DNA of 64,000 nucleotides from DASCNA01 sp036011305 (GCA_036011305.1 DASCNA010000182.1:6297-70296), one strand, 5' to 3'. Shown: positions 1-9,112, counted from the first letter of the stretch. The notes: generated from the sequence alone by a model not told the origin. Numbers and translations: made by a program.

Positions 1-708
1 TATGGAAAAGTCCATATCTTTTGTGATTCTAAAAGGAAAAGCACTTTCCAAAGTACATCCAGAAAAAAGCATATCTATATGTTCCAGCACCAGATCTTCC
101 AGCAGAATAAAAGCCTTCCCCGGTTTTGAATAATTAACACTGATAAATCTTGTTAACGAAGAAGGGACTTCAACAAAACCATAAAAATCTTCTTTTTTAT
201 TAGGCCGTCTGACTCTAACCGCAATTTCAATTACCAAGTTATTAATTACAGGAAATGGATGTGTAGGATCAAAACCGACCGGAGTCAGTACAGGCAGAAT
301 ATCTTTTTCAAAAAAGAGTTTTAACCTTTCCCTTTCAATATTATCCAGTTTATTTATTTTAACAAGATGGATATTAGCTCTCCCCAGCTCAGGGAGCATA
401 TGATTTTTTAAATAACCGTATTGTCTTCGAACCAGAAGCTTTGTCTTAGCACGAATACCATTCAGCTGTTCTTCAGTTGTTAAACCTGCAGGATCTTCAG
501 AAAAATCATTAGCTTCATACTGTTGCCTGAGCCCTGCAACCCTGACCATAAAAAACTCATCAAGATTATTGCTAAAAATGGCCATAAATTTTAGTTGTTC
601 AAGCAGTGGGTTATTTTTGTCAAATGCCTGATCCAGTACTCTAGAATTAAAACTTAACCAACTAATTTCTCTGCTTATAAAATGTTTATCAGTTATTTTT
701 TTACTCAT
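1..708 (-). CDS. ppk: Polyphosphate kinase 1, N-terminal part (cut by window edge)
   Basis: The visible 236 codons are the N-terminal part of polyphosphate kinase, which reversibly transfers the gamma phosphate of ATP to a polyphosphate chain. The family's opening motif is clear (REISWLSFNSRVLDQA near residue 13), followed by the N-domain stretch NNLDEFFMVRVAGLRQQ and the LPVLTPVGFDPTHPFP segment. The catalytic histidine lies beyond the window. The ATG shares its A with the stop codon of the Ppx/GppA-like gene upstream (TAATG), so the two are probably translated in a coupled way. Recognition is firm; only completeness is unknown. Confidence 0.95.
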   Translation of the reverse strand, partial: MSKKITDKHFISREISWLSFNSRVLDQAFDKNNPLLEQLKFMAIFSNNLDEFFMVRVAGLRQQYEANDFSEDPAGLTTEEQLNGIRAKTKLLVRRQYGYLKNHMLPELGRANIHLVKINKLDNIERERLKLFFEKDILPVLTPVGFDPTHPFPVINNLVIEIAVRVRRPNKKEDFYGFVEVPSSLTRFISVNYSKPGKAFILLEDLVLEHIDMLFSGCTLESAFPFRITKDMDFSI

Positions 709-2255
709 TACAGACCGCTAATCCTTACTTTATATCCAAACACTTCTTTAAATAAATCAGCTTTATTTCTTAAAGCCCAATTCTCAAGTATAACATCAAG
801 AATATTATCAACAATAATATTCATTATCTTTTTCTTATGATCAAATTTAATATCTCTAATGCCTAATTTATCAATAAAATCCAATGCATCAGCAATTCTC
901 AATATAGCAGCAAGACTTGAAACAAGAACTTTATTACTAGAACTTAGTTCTCCGTATTCTCTATGAATTTTTTTAGGCAAAGCTCTTCGATGATATCTGG
1001 CTATACATGCAACAATATTTATCTCTTTGGTTGTTATACCTGCAATCTGACTGTTTCGTATAATATATCCACTATGTTTATGATGCCTTCTGGTATTAAC
1101 ATAAATACCTATATCATGAAGATAAGCAGCTATTTTAAGCAACTTCTCTGCATCTTCATCCAAGGAATGTAAAAATTTTGTTTTATTGAAAATAAATGAA
1201 GCCATTTCTACTGTTTTCTCTGCATGGCATGCATCATAACGAAACTTTTCTCCAATTGTTTTTACACATGAATAAAGATAAGGCAAGAAAGGATCATCTT
1301 CATCAGACAACTCTCTTATATAATCATGAATTATTGCATCTCTGGTACTTATGGCCGGTATAATAAGCTTATCTGCCTGAGCTGAATTTAAAAAATGATA
1401 TAGTATTGCACATGTAGGCTCAATACTTTGTGCTAAAGTATCTGAAATATTGTATTTAAAAGCAATTTCATCAGGAGTCAATTCAGATACTATTTCATAA
1501 ATTTTGTCAAACTGCTCTTTTGATAGACACTTTACCTTTGAATCATTCATTTCCTTCTCATCATCAGGAAGAAAATCAAGCAGAATTCTGACAGATGATC
1601 CTGTTCCCATAACAAGTCCTGAATTTAAATTCAAAGTAGACTGTGCAATAATACCTTTCGCAGCTGATTCAACAAATGGCCTTATAGACAGCTTTAATTG
1701 AGTCGCATTTAAAGGACGCTGAAGTTCTTCAACCAACCTTAAAGATCCCAATCTTGCAGCTTCTGAGCTTCTCAATACTCCGTTTTGCACGAAAGAAACC
1801 TGTGTAGCTCCTGTTCCTATTGCACATATCATAGAATTTTTGTTTAAAAAATCAAAAGAATTATCTATAACATCTTTAACAGCTATAAACATAATTTTAG
1901 CCATTAAAGGAGTTTCCAGCTCTTCAAGTTTGATTCCGCTTATTCTATAAACTCTATCTATGAACAGTTCGCTGTTAGCTGCTTCTCTAACAGCAGAAGT
2001 TGCAACTGCTTTTAACTTTTTAACTTTATACTCCTTAAGAACAGTTGAAAAATCTTTAAGAATTTTTCCAACCAGATAAGTATTTGCTGAACTTATTTTA
2101 CCTCTGGTAAAGACATCCACTCCTAGAGGAGCAATCTGAGTTAGACTTTCAAGAGTCTCATAGGAACTCCCGTCAGCATTGACTTGAGCAATCTCCAACC
2201 TGGCAAAGTGAGCTCCTACATCTATGACAGCAATAGGCCCTTTTATTTTTTTCAT
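708..2255 (-). CDS. Ppx/GppA-like protein with degenerate phosphatase motifs and an HD domain
   Basis: A 515-residue protein of the exopolyphosphatase/pppGpp phosphatase (ASKHA) family. Residues about 1-310 form the two-lobed Ppx domain, and about 330-515 form an HD domain with visible metal ligands (DACHAEKTVEM, AAYLHDIGIYV, RIADALDFID). The usual phosphate-binding motifs are altered: the first loop reads DVGAHFARLEI where DIGSNS is normal, the second reads AIGTGATQVSF where DIGGGS is normal, and the SG-x-EEA segment carrying the catalytic glutamate is replaced by LETPLMAKIMF. It lies directly upstream of ppk with a one-base overlap, as ppx often does. By inference the Ppx part may bind rather than hydrolyse, while the HD part looks intact. 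Confidence 0.85.
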   Translation of the reverse strand: MKKIKGPIAVIDVGAHFARLEIAQVNADGSSYETLESLTQIAPLGVDVFTRGKISSANTYLVGKILKDFSTVLKEYKVKKLKAVATSAVREAANSELFIDRVYRISGIKLEELETPLMAKIMFIAVKDVIDNSFDFLNKNSMICAIGTGATQVSFVQNGVLRSSEAARLGSLRLVEELQRPLNATQLKLSIRPFVESAAKGIIAQSTLNLNSGLVMGTGSSVRILLDFLPDDEKEMNDSKVKCLSKEQFDKIYEIVSELTPDEIAFKYNISDTLAQSIEPTCAILYHFLNSAQADKLIIPAISTRDAIIHDYIRELSDEDDPFLPYLYSCVKTIGEKFRYDACHAEKTVEMASFIFNKTKFLHSLDEDAEKLLKIAAYLHDIGIYVNTRRHHKHSGYIIRNSQIAGITTKEINIVACIARYHRRALPKKIHREYGELSSSNKVLVSSLAAILRIADALDFIDKLGIRDIKFDHKKKIMNIIVDNILDVILENWALRNKADLFKEVFGYKVRISGL

Positions 2256-2367
2256 ATATGAACCTGTCTATATTATAGCAAAATTTTACATCTTGCTTTG
2301 TGGTTTTTATTTTCTAAAAATTAAAATAATTTTTTGTGAATCAGCGAATAGCACCTATAAACATATA

Positions 2368-2457
2368 TTATTTCTCCTTTTTTTCAATGACAGCCTTAGG
2401 AAGATTCAATAAAACTTCACATGTATTAGGATCATTAATTGCTGCAAATATACTTAA
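2368..2457 (-). pseudogene. 3' tail of a lost gene, followed by a start site reading only 7 codons
   Basis: In the gap upstream of the Ppx-like gene, the minus strand has an open stretch without a start codon, containing NDPNTCEVLLNLPK and ending in a lysine-rich tail. Inside its end lies a good Shine-Dalgarno (AAGGAG) seven bases before an ATG at 2364, which reads only MFIGAIR before a stop. A gene tail with an embedded ribosome site for a next gene that stops at once suggests an eroded gene pair. The parent family is not recognised and the stretch is short, so this could be chance. Confidence 0.3.
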
Positions 2458-2519
2458 CTAATAAAATCATTAATATGGCATTTATATTTACTTGAATTTA
2501 TTTTGATAAAAAATGGAAA

Positions 2520-2829
2520 AATGCCAGCATAATAAAAATAGAAATAATACTTATTATTGTAATTATTATTTGTATTATTGCTTTTTTAAAAAATCCCTGC
2601 TAACTACTCTATTTTCAAAGAATTGGATAACCAGAATTATCTTCTTAATAATAAATTTTTACACCACTATTATCTGGGAATGCCATTTATGGTAATGGAA
2701 AACTAAGATAAAGCGATATATTATTTTAAGAAATCTGAATCTTTATCACCTGATAATAGGAAGGTAATAAAGAGGTTTAAAGAAAATATAGAAAAAAAGA
2801 CAAATAAAATAAACTTTTCTTATAATAAA
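2520..2829 (+). pseudogene. Decayed membrane-anchored TPR protein (frameshift plus nonsense codon)
   Basis: The space before the uracil-DNA glycosylase gene is not empty. In one frame, ending at a stop at 2601-2603, there is a hydrophobic segment (IILIIVIIICIIAFLKN). In the next frame, open from 2590, the reading continues with FKELDNQNYLLNNKFLHHYY and a helix ending MPFMVMEN, meets TAA at 2704-2706, then goes on with DKAIYYFKKSESLSPDNRKV. The last piece is a good tetratricopeptide-repeat B helix and the piece before the stop fits helix A, so the stop falls inside a repeat. I infer a former TM-TPR protein broken by a frameshift and a nonsense mutation. The same frame runs without a stop into the downstream gene. 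Confidence 0.55.
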
Positions 2830-3600
2830 ATGCATATAGTAGATGAAATTATTGATTATTTAAAAGAAGAAGAAACCAACAGCAGTTTTGCTTACATACC
2901 AGCTGATGTGCTGCAAGAGTTTTATTCTGACAACAGCCTATGTAGTGCAAATTCTACTGAAGATTCAACACTAGCTAAAGCAAAACCAGATATACACAAT
3001 AAAAACAAAAAAACAGATATGGAAGAAAATTCAGATTTTTCTTCACTGTCTTTTGAAGAACTTAATCTACAGGTTAATAATTGTAACAGATGCGATCTGT
3101 CCACGTCAAGAACAAACACTGTTTTCGGCGAAGGATCAATAAAAGCTGAACTGATGCTCATCGGTGAAGGTCCAGGCAAAGATGAAGATGAACATGGACG
3201 TCCATTCGTAGGCAAATCCGGTCAACTGCTAACAAAAATGTTAAAAGCAATGGGCTATGACCGTTCAGACGTCTTCATCGCCAATATAGTAAAATGCAGA
3301 CCTCCTCAAAATAGAAATCCTCATCCCGATGAAGCTGATTCCTGTCTCCCGTTTTTACTCAGACAAATAGATATAATAAAACCTAAAGTTATAATCCTGC
3401 TTGGAGCAGTTCCTTTAAAACATTTGCTGAACAAAACTGGCATTACAAAAATACATGGAGAATGGCATGAATTTCACGGCATAAAAACACTTCCCACTTT
3501 TCACCCGGCTTTTCTCTTAAGAGATTCCAGACAGAAAAAATATGCATGGGCTGATTTACAGAAAGCAATGAAAGTTTTAGGAAAAACATACAAAAAATAA
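2830..3600 (+). CDS. Family 4 uracil-DNA glycosylase (iron-sulfur type)
   Basis: A 256-residue enzyme that removes uracil from DNA at the first step of base excision repair. Motif A is GEGPGKDEDEHGRPFVG (residues 112-128) and motif B is HPAFLLRD (225-232), the family 4 pattern. Cys85, Cys88, Cys156 and Cys172 match the four ligands of the [4Fe-4S] cluster. Residues 1-75 form a variable, polar N-terminal extension common in bacterial members. No Shine-Dalgarno precedes the chosen ATG and the frame is open upstream to 2707, through the TPR-like remnant, so the exact start is uncertain. The following gene begins 40 bases later on the same strand. Confidence 0.93.
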   Translation: MHIVDEIIDYLKEEETNSSFAYIPADVLQEFYSDNSLCSANSTEDSTLAKAKPDIHNKNKKTDMEENSDFSSLSFEELNLQVNNCNRCDLSTSRTNTVFGEGSIKAELMLIGEGPGKDEDEHGRPFVGKSGQLLTKMLKAMGYDRSDVFIANIVKCRPPQNRNPHPDEADSCLPFLLRQIDIIKPKVIILLGAVPLKHLLNKTGITKIHGEWHEFHGIKTLPTFHPAFLLRDSRQKKYAWADLQKAMKVLGKTYKK

Positions 3601-3640
3601 TTTCTTTTATATTATCATATTTTGCTGAAAGAATTTAATA

Positions 3641-4651
3641 ATGGACAGTATACCTGTAGTATTTCTAAAAGGTAGTCATGAAGAAATTGGCTATCAATAT
3701 GGAAAACTTTTAAAAGAAAAGATTAATAAAACTATAGAGTTCTATGCAAAATATTTTAACTGCACTGAACAGGATCTATCTGATAAAGCAACTTTTTTCA
3801 AAAACAAAATAAAAGAGTTTAACATAGATTATGTTAAAGAAATTGAGGCTATATCAGAAGGTTCAAATGTTAAGCCTCTATGGATTTATGCCTTAAATGC
3901 AAGATCAGAAATTCTGGCTTTTGATGAAAATGAATGCACTTCTTTATTTTACAAGAAAACTTCGATTTTGGGACAGAACTGGGATTGGGGCAAACAGCTT
4001 GAAAATTTGATTGTTCTTCTTAATATCACCTATGATAACGGTCATAAAATATTAATGATGACTGAGCCTGGAATCATAGGTAAAATTGGTCTGAATAATT
4101 CCGGTTTAGGAGTTTGCCTTAATATTCTTAGAAGGAATAAGCAATTAAATGGAGTACCTGTTCATATTGTTTTAAGATCAATTCTAGATTCCACTTCTCT
4201 TTCTGAAGCAAAAAATAACATAAAAACATCAGGTTTTGGCAAAGCAAGTAATATCCTTCTGGGCTGCGAAGATAGTTCATGTCTTGATATAGAATTTGCA
4301 GGTAACGAAAATTTTGAATTAATTTCAGATAATGATTTTCTACTACACACAAATCATTATTTAGTTAGAAAAATAAATCCTGATATTGAATCATATAAAT
4401 GTTCATTAACAAGATATAATACTGCTTCAGAAATAATTAATAATCAGCAGCTACAATCGATTGAGAATATTAAGAATCTTTTACTGGATAGTTCAAACAA
4501 AAATTATCCCATCCACAGAAAATATGTAAAAGGAAATATTCTTGATGATTCAGGAACTGTATGTACTATAATAATGGATTTAAAGAAAAAAATTATACAT
4601 TTAAAAAAAGGAAATAGTCCTGATAGTAACTTTAAAGCTTATAGGCTATAG
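3641..4651 (+). CDS. C45-family (acyl-CoA:6-APA acyltransferase-like) N-terminal nucleophile hydrolase
   Basis: 336 residues resembling the C45 peptidase/acyltransferase family, whose members cut themselves to expose an N-terminal cysteine and then hydrolyse or transfer acyl groups on amides. The opening GSHEEIGYQYGKLLKEKI matches the family's early G-x-x-x-x-x-G-x-x-x-G helix. The likely nucleophile is Cys99 in NECTSLF, followed by GQNWDW, by GKIGLNNSGLGVCLN, and by a histidine-asparagine pair in HTNHYL near residue 235. There is no signal peptide, so it should be cytosolic. The substrate cannot be inferred. It may share a transcript with the glycosylase upstream, and it ends at a shared terminator. 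Confidence 0.8.
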   Translation: MDSIPVVFLKGSHEEIGYQYGKLLKEKINKTIEFYAKYFNCTEQDLSDKATFFKNKIKEFNIDYVKEIEAISEGSNVKPLWIYALNARSEILAFDENECTSLFYKKTSILGQNWDWGKQLENLIVLLNITYDNGHKILMMTEPGIIGKIGLNNSGLGVCLNILRRNKQLNGVPVHIVLRSILDSTSLSEAKNNIKTSGFGKASNILLGCEDSSCLDIEFAGNENFELISDNDFLLHTNHYLVRKINPDIESYKCSLTRYNTASEIINNQQLQSIENIKNLLLDSSNKNYPIHRKYVKGNILDDSGTVCTIIMDLKKKIIHLKKGNSPDSNFKAYRL

Positions 4652-4689
4652 AACTTATTCTACAACAGTATTAGACATATATATATTCA

Positions 4690-4722
4690 AAATAAATCTG
4701 CACAATTCATGCAGATTTATTT
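4690..4722. terminator. Bidirectional hairpin between convergent genes
   Basis: A perfect 13-bp stem (AAATAAATCTGCA / TGCAGATTTATTT) closes a 7-base loop midway between the C45-like gene on the plus strand and the MFS gene on the minus strand. A/T-rich flanks give U-rich tails in both directions. Confidence 0.7.
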
Positions 4723-4743
4723 AACACTTTTAACTTCTTAAAC

Positions 4744-6066
4744 TTACATTTCTGAGAATTTAATACCTTTTTTCGACCCTTTGTATTGTATAAATAACGC
4801 ACATACTGCTGAGATCAACAGAAATACACCACCAATAGCTACTGCGTACAATGAATTATTACCAAGGTAACGAATCATAAAGAATCCAAAGAAAATAGAT
4901 ACAAACATTTGAGGAAGAGTTGTGAAAATATTAAAAATCCCCATGCTTGTACCAACATCTTCATCCTTAGATGAATCTCCTATTATTGCAAAAGGTATAC
5001 TTTGATTTCCGGCATACATTATTCCAACCCCTATCATAGGAACAAGCAGCAAAATTGGATTTTTTATAAAAAGTAAACAAATAAGGGCAACTCCACCAAT
5101 TAACATTGTGATTGAAAAAAGTATCTTAAGCGAAATATACTTTGTAATCCATGGCATGAACAGTGAAAATATTACTGAAAAAACTGAATACATAGCGAAA
5201 AGGAAACCTGCCCAAACTACTCCTTTAGTATAAAGTGTTGACCCTACGCTTGCACCATAAATATTTTCTGCGACAGCCGGAGCAAAGTATATAGACATTA
5301 GAAAAGTTCCTAAACACGAGAAAAACATTGCTAATGACATCTGCCACATAATTTTGGGCATTTTAAATATCCCGCCGAATATTTCTGAAGTTGCATATAT
5401 TAGATTTAACTCTCTTTTCTTATTTATCTTAAACTCTTCCATATTTTCTGGTGGAAGTTCCTTTGTACATGCACAACTTACAAAAACTGTAACCAATAGA
5501 ATGACTGCTCCGATTTCAAAAGACAATTTGGCAATTAATGGAATATGATCTATATGAGATACATCAGTTACACCTAAATGACTAAGTATCCAGGGAGAAA
5601 AAAATGCCAGCGTCGTTCCAATGCCAGCAAACATATATTGAACAATAAATCCCGTAGACATCTGTTCGCTGGGCAATACATCTGCTATCAAAGCCCTGTA
5701 TGGTCCCTGCATTAAATTTGCAGCAGTCATCATAATCCAAAATAAAATTATTACAAAAACAAGAGAACTTGAATATATCATAAACAAAAAGCAGACAAAA
5801 ACCACAACTGCTCCTACCAATATGAAGGGTCTTCTTCTTCCAAATCTTGTCCAGCACCAGTCACTCCATTTACCAACGACAATCTGTGTTATGATTCCCA
5901 TTACCGGACCTGCCAGCCAAAGACCTGAAATCTGATTCGGTTTTGCTCCAAGATATTCAAAAATAGGACTCATAAAAACATAAAAAAGTCCCCAGGCATA
6001 ACTTTGTCCTAAAAAACCTAAATTCAGATAGCATATTCGCGATGAACTTACATGTTGTTTTCCCAT
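4744..6066 (-). CDS. MFS/GPH-type sugar transporter (SLC45-like)
   Basis: A 440-residue, 12-helix carrier of the sucrose/glycoside-cation symporter type. Characteristic pieces are SYAWGLFYVFMSPIFEYLG in helix 1, the loop VVGKWSDWCWTRFGRRRPF between helices 2 and 3, and GPYRALIADVLP near helix 5, all typical of SLC45/SUT-like proteins. The frame opens with a GTG at 6081, but that GTG overlaps the Shine-Dalgarno GGAGG, which lies eight bases before the ATG at 6066; the ATG is therefore the better start. The gene is monocistronic and ends at the shared hairpin near 4700. The natural sugar is unknown. Confidence 0.88.
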   Translation of the reverse strand: MGKQHVSSSRICYLNLGFLGQSYAWGLFYVFMSPIFEYLGAKPNQISGLWLAGPVMGIITQIVVGKWSDWCWTRFGRRRPFILVGAVVVFVCFLFMIYSSSLVFVIILFWIMMTAANLMQGPYRALIADVLPSEQMSTGFIVQYMFAGIGTTLAFFSPWILSHLGVTDVSHIDHIPLIAKLSFEIGAVILLVTVFVSCACTKELPPENMEEFKINKKRELNLIYATSEIFGGIFKMPKIMWQMSLAMFFSCLGTFLMSIYFAPAVAENIYGASVGSTLYTKGVVWAGFLFAMYSVFSVIFSLFMPWITKYISLKILFSITMLIGGVALICLLFIKNPILLLVPMIGVGIMYAGNQSIPFAIIGDSSKDEDVGTSMGIFNIFTTLPQMFVSIFFGFFMIRYLGNNSLYAVAIGGVFLLISAVCALFIQYKGSKKGIKFSEM

Positions 6067-6261
6067 CTTTTTAACCTCCACCGTTTATAAAGCATTATTT
6101 TATCATCAGGTATATAATTCACTTATTACCATTATAGTAGATTTAGTATGGATATACTGCTTTTATTAATGATAAAATCTCTTTTGTGTTCAAAACAGAA
6201 GGTTAAATTTTAAGACAAATGCCTGGAAGAAATTACTTTAAATAGAGAAGAAAATAAGCAA

Positions 6262-7368
6262 TTAAATATCGGCTAATTTATCCATTACATTTTTTACAAT
6301 ATAAAATGGACATGATGCGCCTGCTAAAACAGCAACACTATCTACTCCCAAGAAAATATTTTCAGTTAAAGTAATAATTTCTTTTTCTTCCCTGGGGATA
6401 TAATGTTTTACATGTAATTCAGATATATAAGAAGAGTCTTTAATGTAAAAGGTACGTGTTTTTTGATTTGCCAGTTCAAACAGATGATTTGTATTACTGC
6501 TGTCATAACCACCTATAACAAAAACAACATCAGGCTTTTTACTTAGTAAATTTTTTGCAGCATTCTGCCTATTGTAAGTAGCTTTACATATTGTGTTACA
6601 TGAGATAAAATTTGAATTTATTTTTTTAGAAAGATCTGACAATATGTTCTCACCGGCAATCACTTCATCATAAAGCATTGTAGTCTGGCTTGCCAAGGCT
6701 AAATTATTAATATTAAATGCGGCTGAATTAAACAATGATATTTCTTTTATATCGTCAAATATGCTGTGGGTTACAAATGAATCATTCTTAAATTTATTTA
6801 AAATAATATTACTGAATTTTTTTAATACTGCCAGATTAGGAATTACAAGAACACAACTTGTTTTTGATGCTCTTGAAATACCTGCCTGAACTTCCTGGTG
6901 CCCAGGCTGTCCGTAAATAATTATAGTCGAACCTTTTTCTGATTCTCTTTCAATGAAATTCCAAACTAATTTTACATATCGACATGCAGTATCAATAATA
7001 AATCTATACTTTTCTCTTATTTTCACTTCTAGATCATGTGCTATGCCAAAAGCAGGTATGACTATAATATCATTCTCCCCTGCAATATTTATCACATCTT
7101 CCAAGTTATCTTCATGAATAATATTAACTTTCCGTGCAAACAAATAATCATTAATTGCTGAGTTATGAATAATTTCACCGAGAAGAAATATTTTTTGGCC
7201 TCTGCTGCATTCATTTAAAACAGACTCCATTTTTTTTAATGCAGTAATTACACCCCCGCAAAATCCGAATACTTCAGGTAATAAAATTTTGAATCTGCCG
7301 TTTTTGTTAAATTTAACTTTATTAATTGATACTTTTTTTAAAGGCAGAAAATCAAGTTGTTTATGCAT
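6262..7368 (-). CDS. ispH: 4-hydroxy-3-methylbut-2-enyl diphosphate reductase (divergent)
   Basis: 368 residues of the IspH family, the iron-sulfur reductase that makes IPP and DMAPP at the end of the MEP pathway. The three cluster cysteines are visible in FGFCGGVITAL, DTACRYVKLVW and SCNTICKATYNRQ. The substrate histidines and general acid are in LGEIIHNSAIND and GQPGHQEVQAG, and the threonine is in ASQTTM. The late motif reads GGYDSSNTNHLFELA, in the style of the plant/cyanobacterial long form (GG-x-NSSNTSHL) but with Asp for the substrate-contacting Asn. The cluster motif CRYVKLVW also departs from the usual CP-x-V-x-K-V. It is longer than the roughly 316-residue E. coli enzyme. Function is likely, with altered active-site details. 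Confidence 0.85.
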   Translation of the reverse strand: MHKQLDFLPLKKVSINKVKFNKNGRFKILLPEVFGFCGGVITALKKMESVLNECSRGQKIFLLGEIIHNSAINDYLFARKVNIIHEDNLEDVINIAGENDIIVIPAFGIAHDLEVKIREKYRFIIDTACRYVKLVWNFIERESEKGSTIIIYGQPGHQEVQAGISRASKTSCVLVIPNLAVLKKFSNIILNKFKNDSFVTHSIFDDIKEISLFNSAAFNINNLALASQTTMLYDEVIAGENILSDLSKKINSNFISCNTICKATYNRQNAAKNLLSKKPDVVFVIGGYDSSNTNHLFELANQKTRTFYIKDSSYISELHVKHYIPREEKEIITLTENIFLGVDSVAVLAGASCPFYIVKNVMDKLADI

Positions 7369-7420
7369 AATCCAGAAAAATCCAATTCATTAAAAGCACA
7401 TAGTAATAACAGCGGATAAA

Positions 7421-8392
7421 TTAATTATTATTTTTATTAGAAGAGCCTGCTGCTTCTGTTTTTGCAAATAAAAAAATGGAAAAACAGCTGCACAAAAAAA
7501 TATAAACTACTGTATATGAAAAAGTCCATACAATATAATCTACAGGAATTATTCTATTATTTGCCATTGCATCCGCCATCCAGAAGAACTGCCAGTTTGG
7601 TACCACTGCATAAATAATTTTGAATAAATAATTCGATCCAGCAGGTCCGAGGAAAAAATAATCTGAAACAAGCCCCAGCATGAAAACAGCAAAGCATATA
7701 ATTAAATTAGAAAGTATATCAAGCCTAGTCGCACCCAGAACTGCAATTGCTCCAAAAATCCAAATAGCAAAAAAGATTAAGATTAAAGCAAATATAACAT
7801 TAAGTTCATAATTTCTAAAACTTTTAAAAGTACCGATTACACTAAAAAAATGCATATAAAAGAACTGTATACAAAGTAGCACAAGAATTGAAATTACTGC
7901 GGTGGACGAAAAAGAATGCCTTGATAGAAAATTTCTAAGGCATCCTAAACCTGAACCAACGAATAAGATAATAAAATAAATATAAAAATATTTAAAATTA
8001 AAATTAACCTGATTTACTGACACATTTAGAGAAATCAATGTTGCAAAGCTGCATATAAGCACAAAGATTGTTAAGGCGAAGAGTATTCCTGTCATTTTTC
8101 CTAAAATATAAGAAGAACGAGGGACAGGCTTGGAAAATATAAGCAGGAGCGAACCGTTTACAGTATCCCTATACACAATGTAACTTGATAATAATACTGC
8201 ATTGATTAACCCCAGAAACAAAATAATTGCCATTGAACTGTCGACTACCATTTTCAACTGTTCATTAAAAGCAAATATGGACAGCGAAGGAAACAGCCCT
8301 ATTAAAAATAGAGCTGTTATTAATAAGATAAAATATATCGGTTGTCTCAAACACTCTTTTAAAGTGTTTTTAAAGATATGATAAAAAATCAT
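7421..8392 (-). CDS. ABC-2-type permease-like membrane protein
   Basis: A 323-residue integral membrane protein whose N-terminus (FKNTLKECLRQPIYFILLI) and the segment YRDTVNGSLLLIFSKPVPR are typical of ABC-2 permease subunits such as NosY-like proteins, where the loop after helix 2 carries the T-x-G-S-L-x-L-L-x-S-K-P-V-x-R pattern. About seven to eight hydrophobic segments follow. No ATPase subunit gene lies next to it, so it would have to pair with one encoded elsewhere. It sits 54 bases downstream of a secreted-protein gene on the same strand. The cargo is unknown. Confidence 0.75.
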   Translation of the reverse strand: MIFYHIFKNTLKECLRQPIYFILLITALFLIGLFPSLSIFAFNEQLKMVVDSSMAIILFLGLINAVLLSSYIVYRDTVNGSLLLIFSKPVPRSSYILGKMTGILFALTIFVLICSFATLISLNVSVNQVNFNFKYFYIYFIILFVGSGLGCLRNFLSRHSFSSTAVISILVLLCIQFFYMHFFSVIGTFKSFRNYELNVIFALILIFFAIWIFGAIAVLGATRLDILSNLIICFAVFMLGLVSDYFFLGPAGSNYLFKIIYAVVPNWQFFWMADAMANNRIIPVDYIVWTFSYTVVYIFLCSCFSIFLFAKTEAAGSSNKNNN

Positions 8393-8446
8393 ATAACAAA
8401 ATAATTAGCTTTTATTAAAACTATTTGTATAAGAACCTATCTGAAA

Positions 8447-9112
8447 TTATTTCTGAGAAGCATCAATTATTTCCGGTTTACTGCTTACAGGTTTTGCTTC
8501 TGGTTTTGCAGGTATAATTTCTATATCATTAAGTGATTTTTCTTTCTCAAATACAGGAGAATCATCACTATTTACTCTTTCATAGTTGGTTTCACTTTTT
8601 AACTTACCCTGTAAATCTCTATAATCACTTGCTACATTTGTTAAATTCAGGAACTTGCCTGTTGATGCTGCTACCTTATCCCAATTTTCACCTGTAACTC
8701 TCCAAACAACCTGGTTTGACGGTATGAGTTCTACATATTTATCAGGAACATATTGTGAATTACCAATTATAATGATCTGTTTAACTCCAAGAAAATTTAC
8801 AAAATTTGTTATTTCACTAGAAGGAATCTGCAGTGCTTTTGAACGTCTTTCAGGAGGCATAAAATAAACATCGTTAGCACCAGTAGCTGGAGTTAAAAGG
8901 ATAGGCTGTTTATTATAGCGCTGAACAAGTTCAGCCAACATACGTGACTGTGAATAGTTCCCTGTCACCAACAAGGTAGTAATATTTTGGTCAGGTCCGC
9001 TGAATGGTTTCATCCAGCTCTTCCAGAAACTGCCGGCATAAACACTTGATACCATCACAAATGCGAGTGTACATAACAATACTTTTAGATTTAAAGGTCT
9101 GTATCTCTTCAT
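8447..9112 (-). CDS. Secreted or membrane-anchored protein of unknown function
   Basis: 221 residues starting with a basic-hydrophobic signal segment (VLLCTLAFVMVSSVYAGS) and a likely cleavage after AYA or VYA. The central part (about 45-150) alternates beta strands and helices with ITTLLVTGNYSQSRMLAELV and VKQIIIIGNSQYVPDKYVEL, which resembles a small Rossmann-like fold where a position is looked up twice, in the manner of cell-wall-binding repeat 2 domains; that resemblance is weak. The C-terminal 40 residues are Pro/Lys/Glu-rich and probably disordered. It is upstream of the ABC-2 permease in the same direction, suggesting a shared transcript. I do not recognise the family. Confidence 0.65.
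   Translation of the reverse strand: MKRYRPLNLKVLLCTLAFVMVSSVYAGSFWKSWMKPFSGPDQNITTLLVTGNYSQSRMLAELVQRYNKQPILLTPATGANDVYFMPPERRSKALQIPSSEITNFVNFLGVKQIIIIGNSQYVPDKYVELIPSNQVVWRVTGENWDKVAASTGKFLNLTNVASDYRDLQGKLKSETNYERVNSDDSPVFEKEKSLNDIEIIPAKPEAKPVSSKPEIIDASQK

Noticed and set aside
2513..2695. 60-codon plus-strand open frame rich in Tyr, Asn and Cys
   Set aside because: It runs in a different frame from the TM and TPR readings, has no ribosome site and has the composition of a chance frame in AT-rich DNA.
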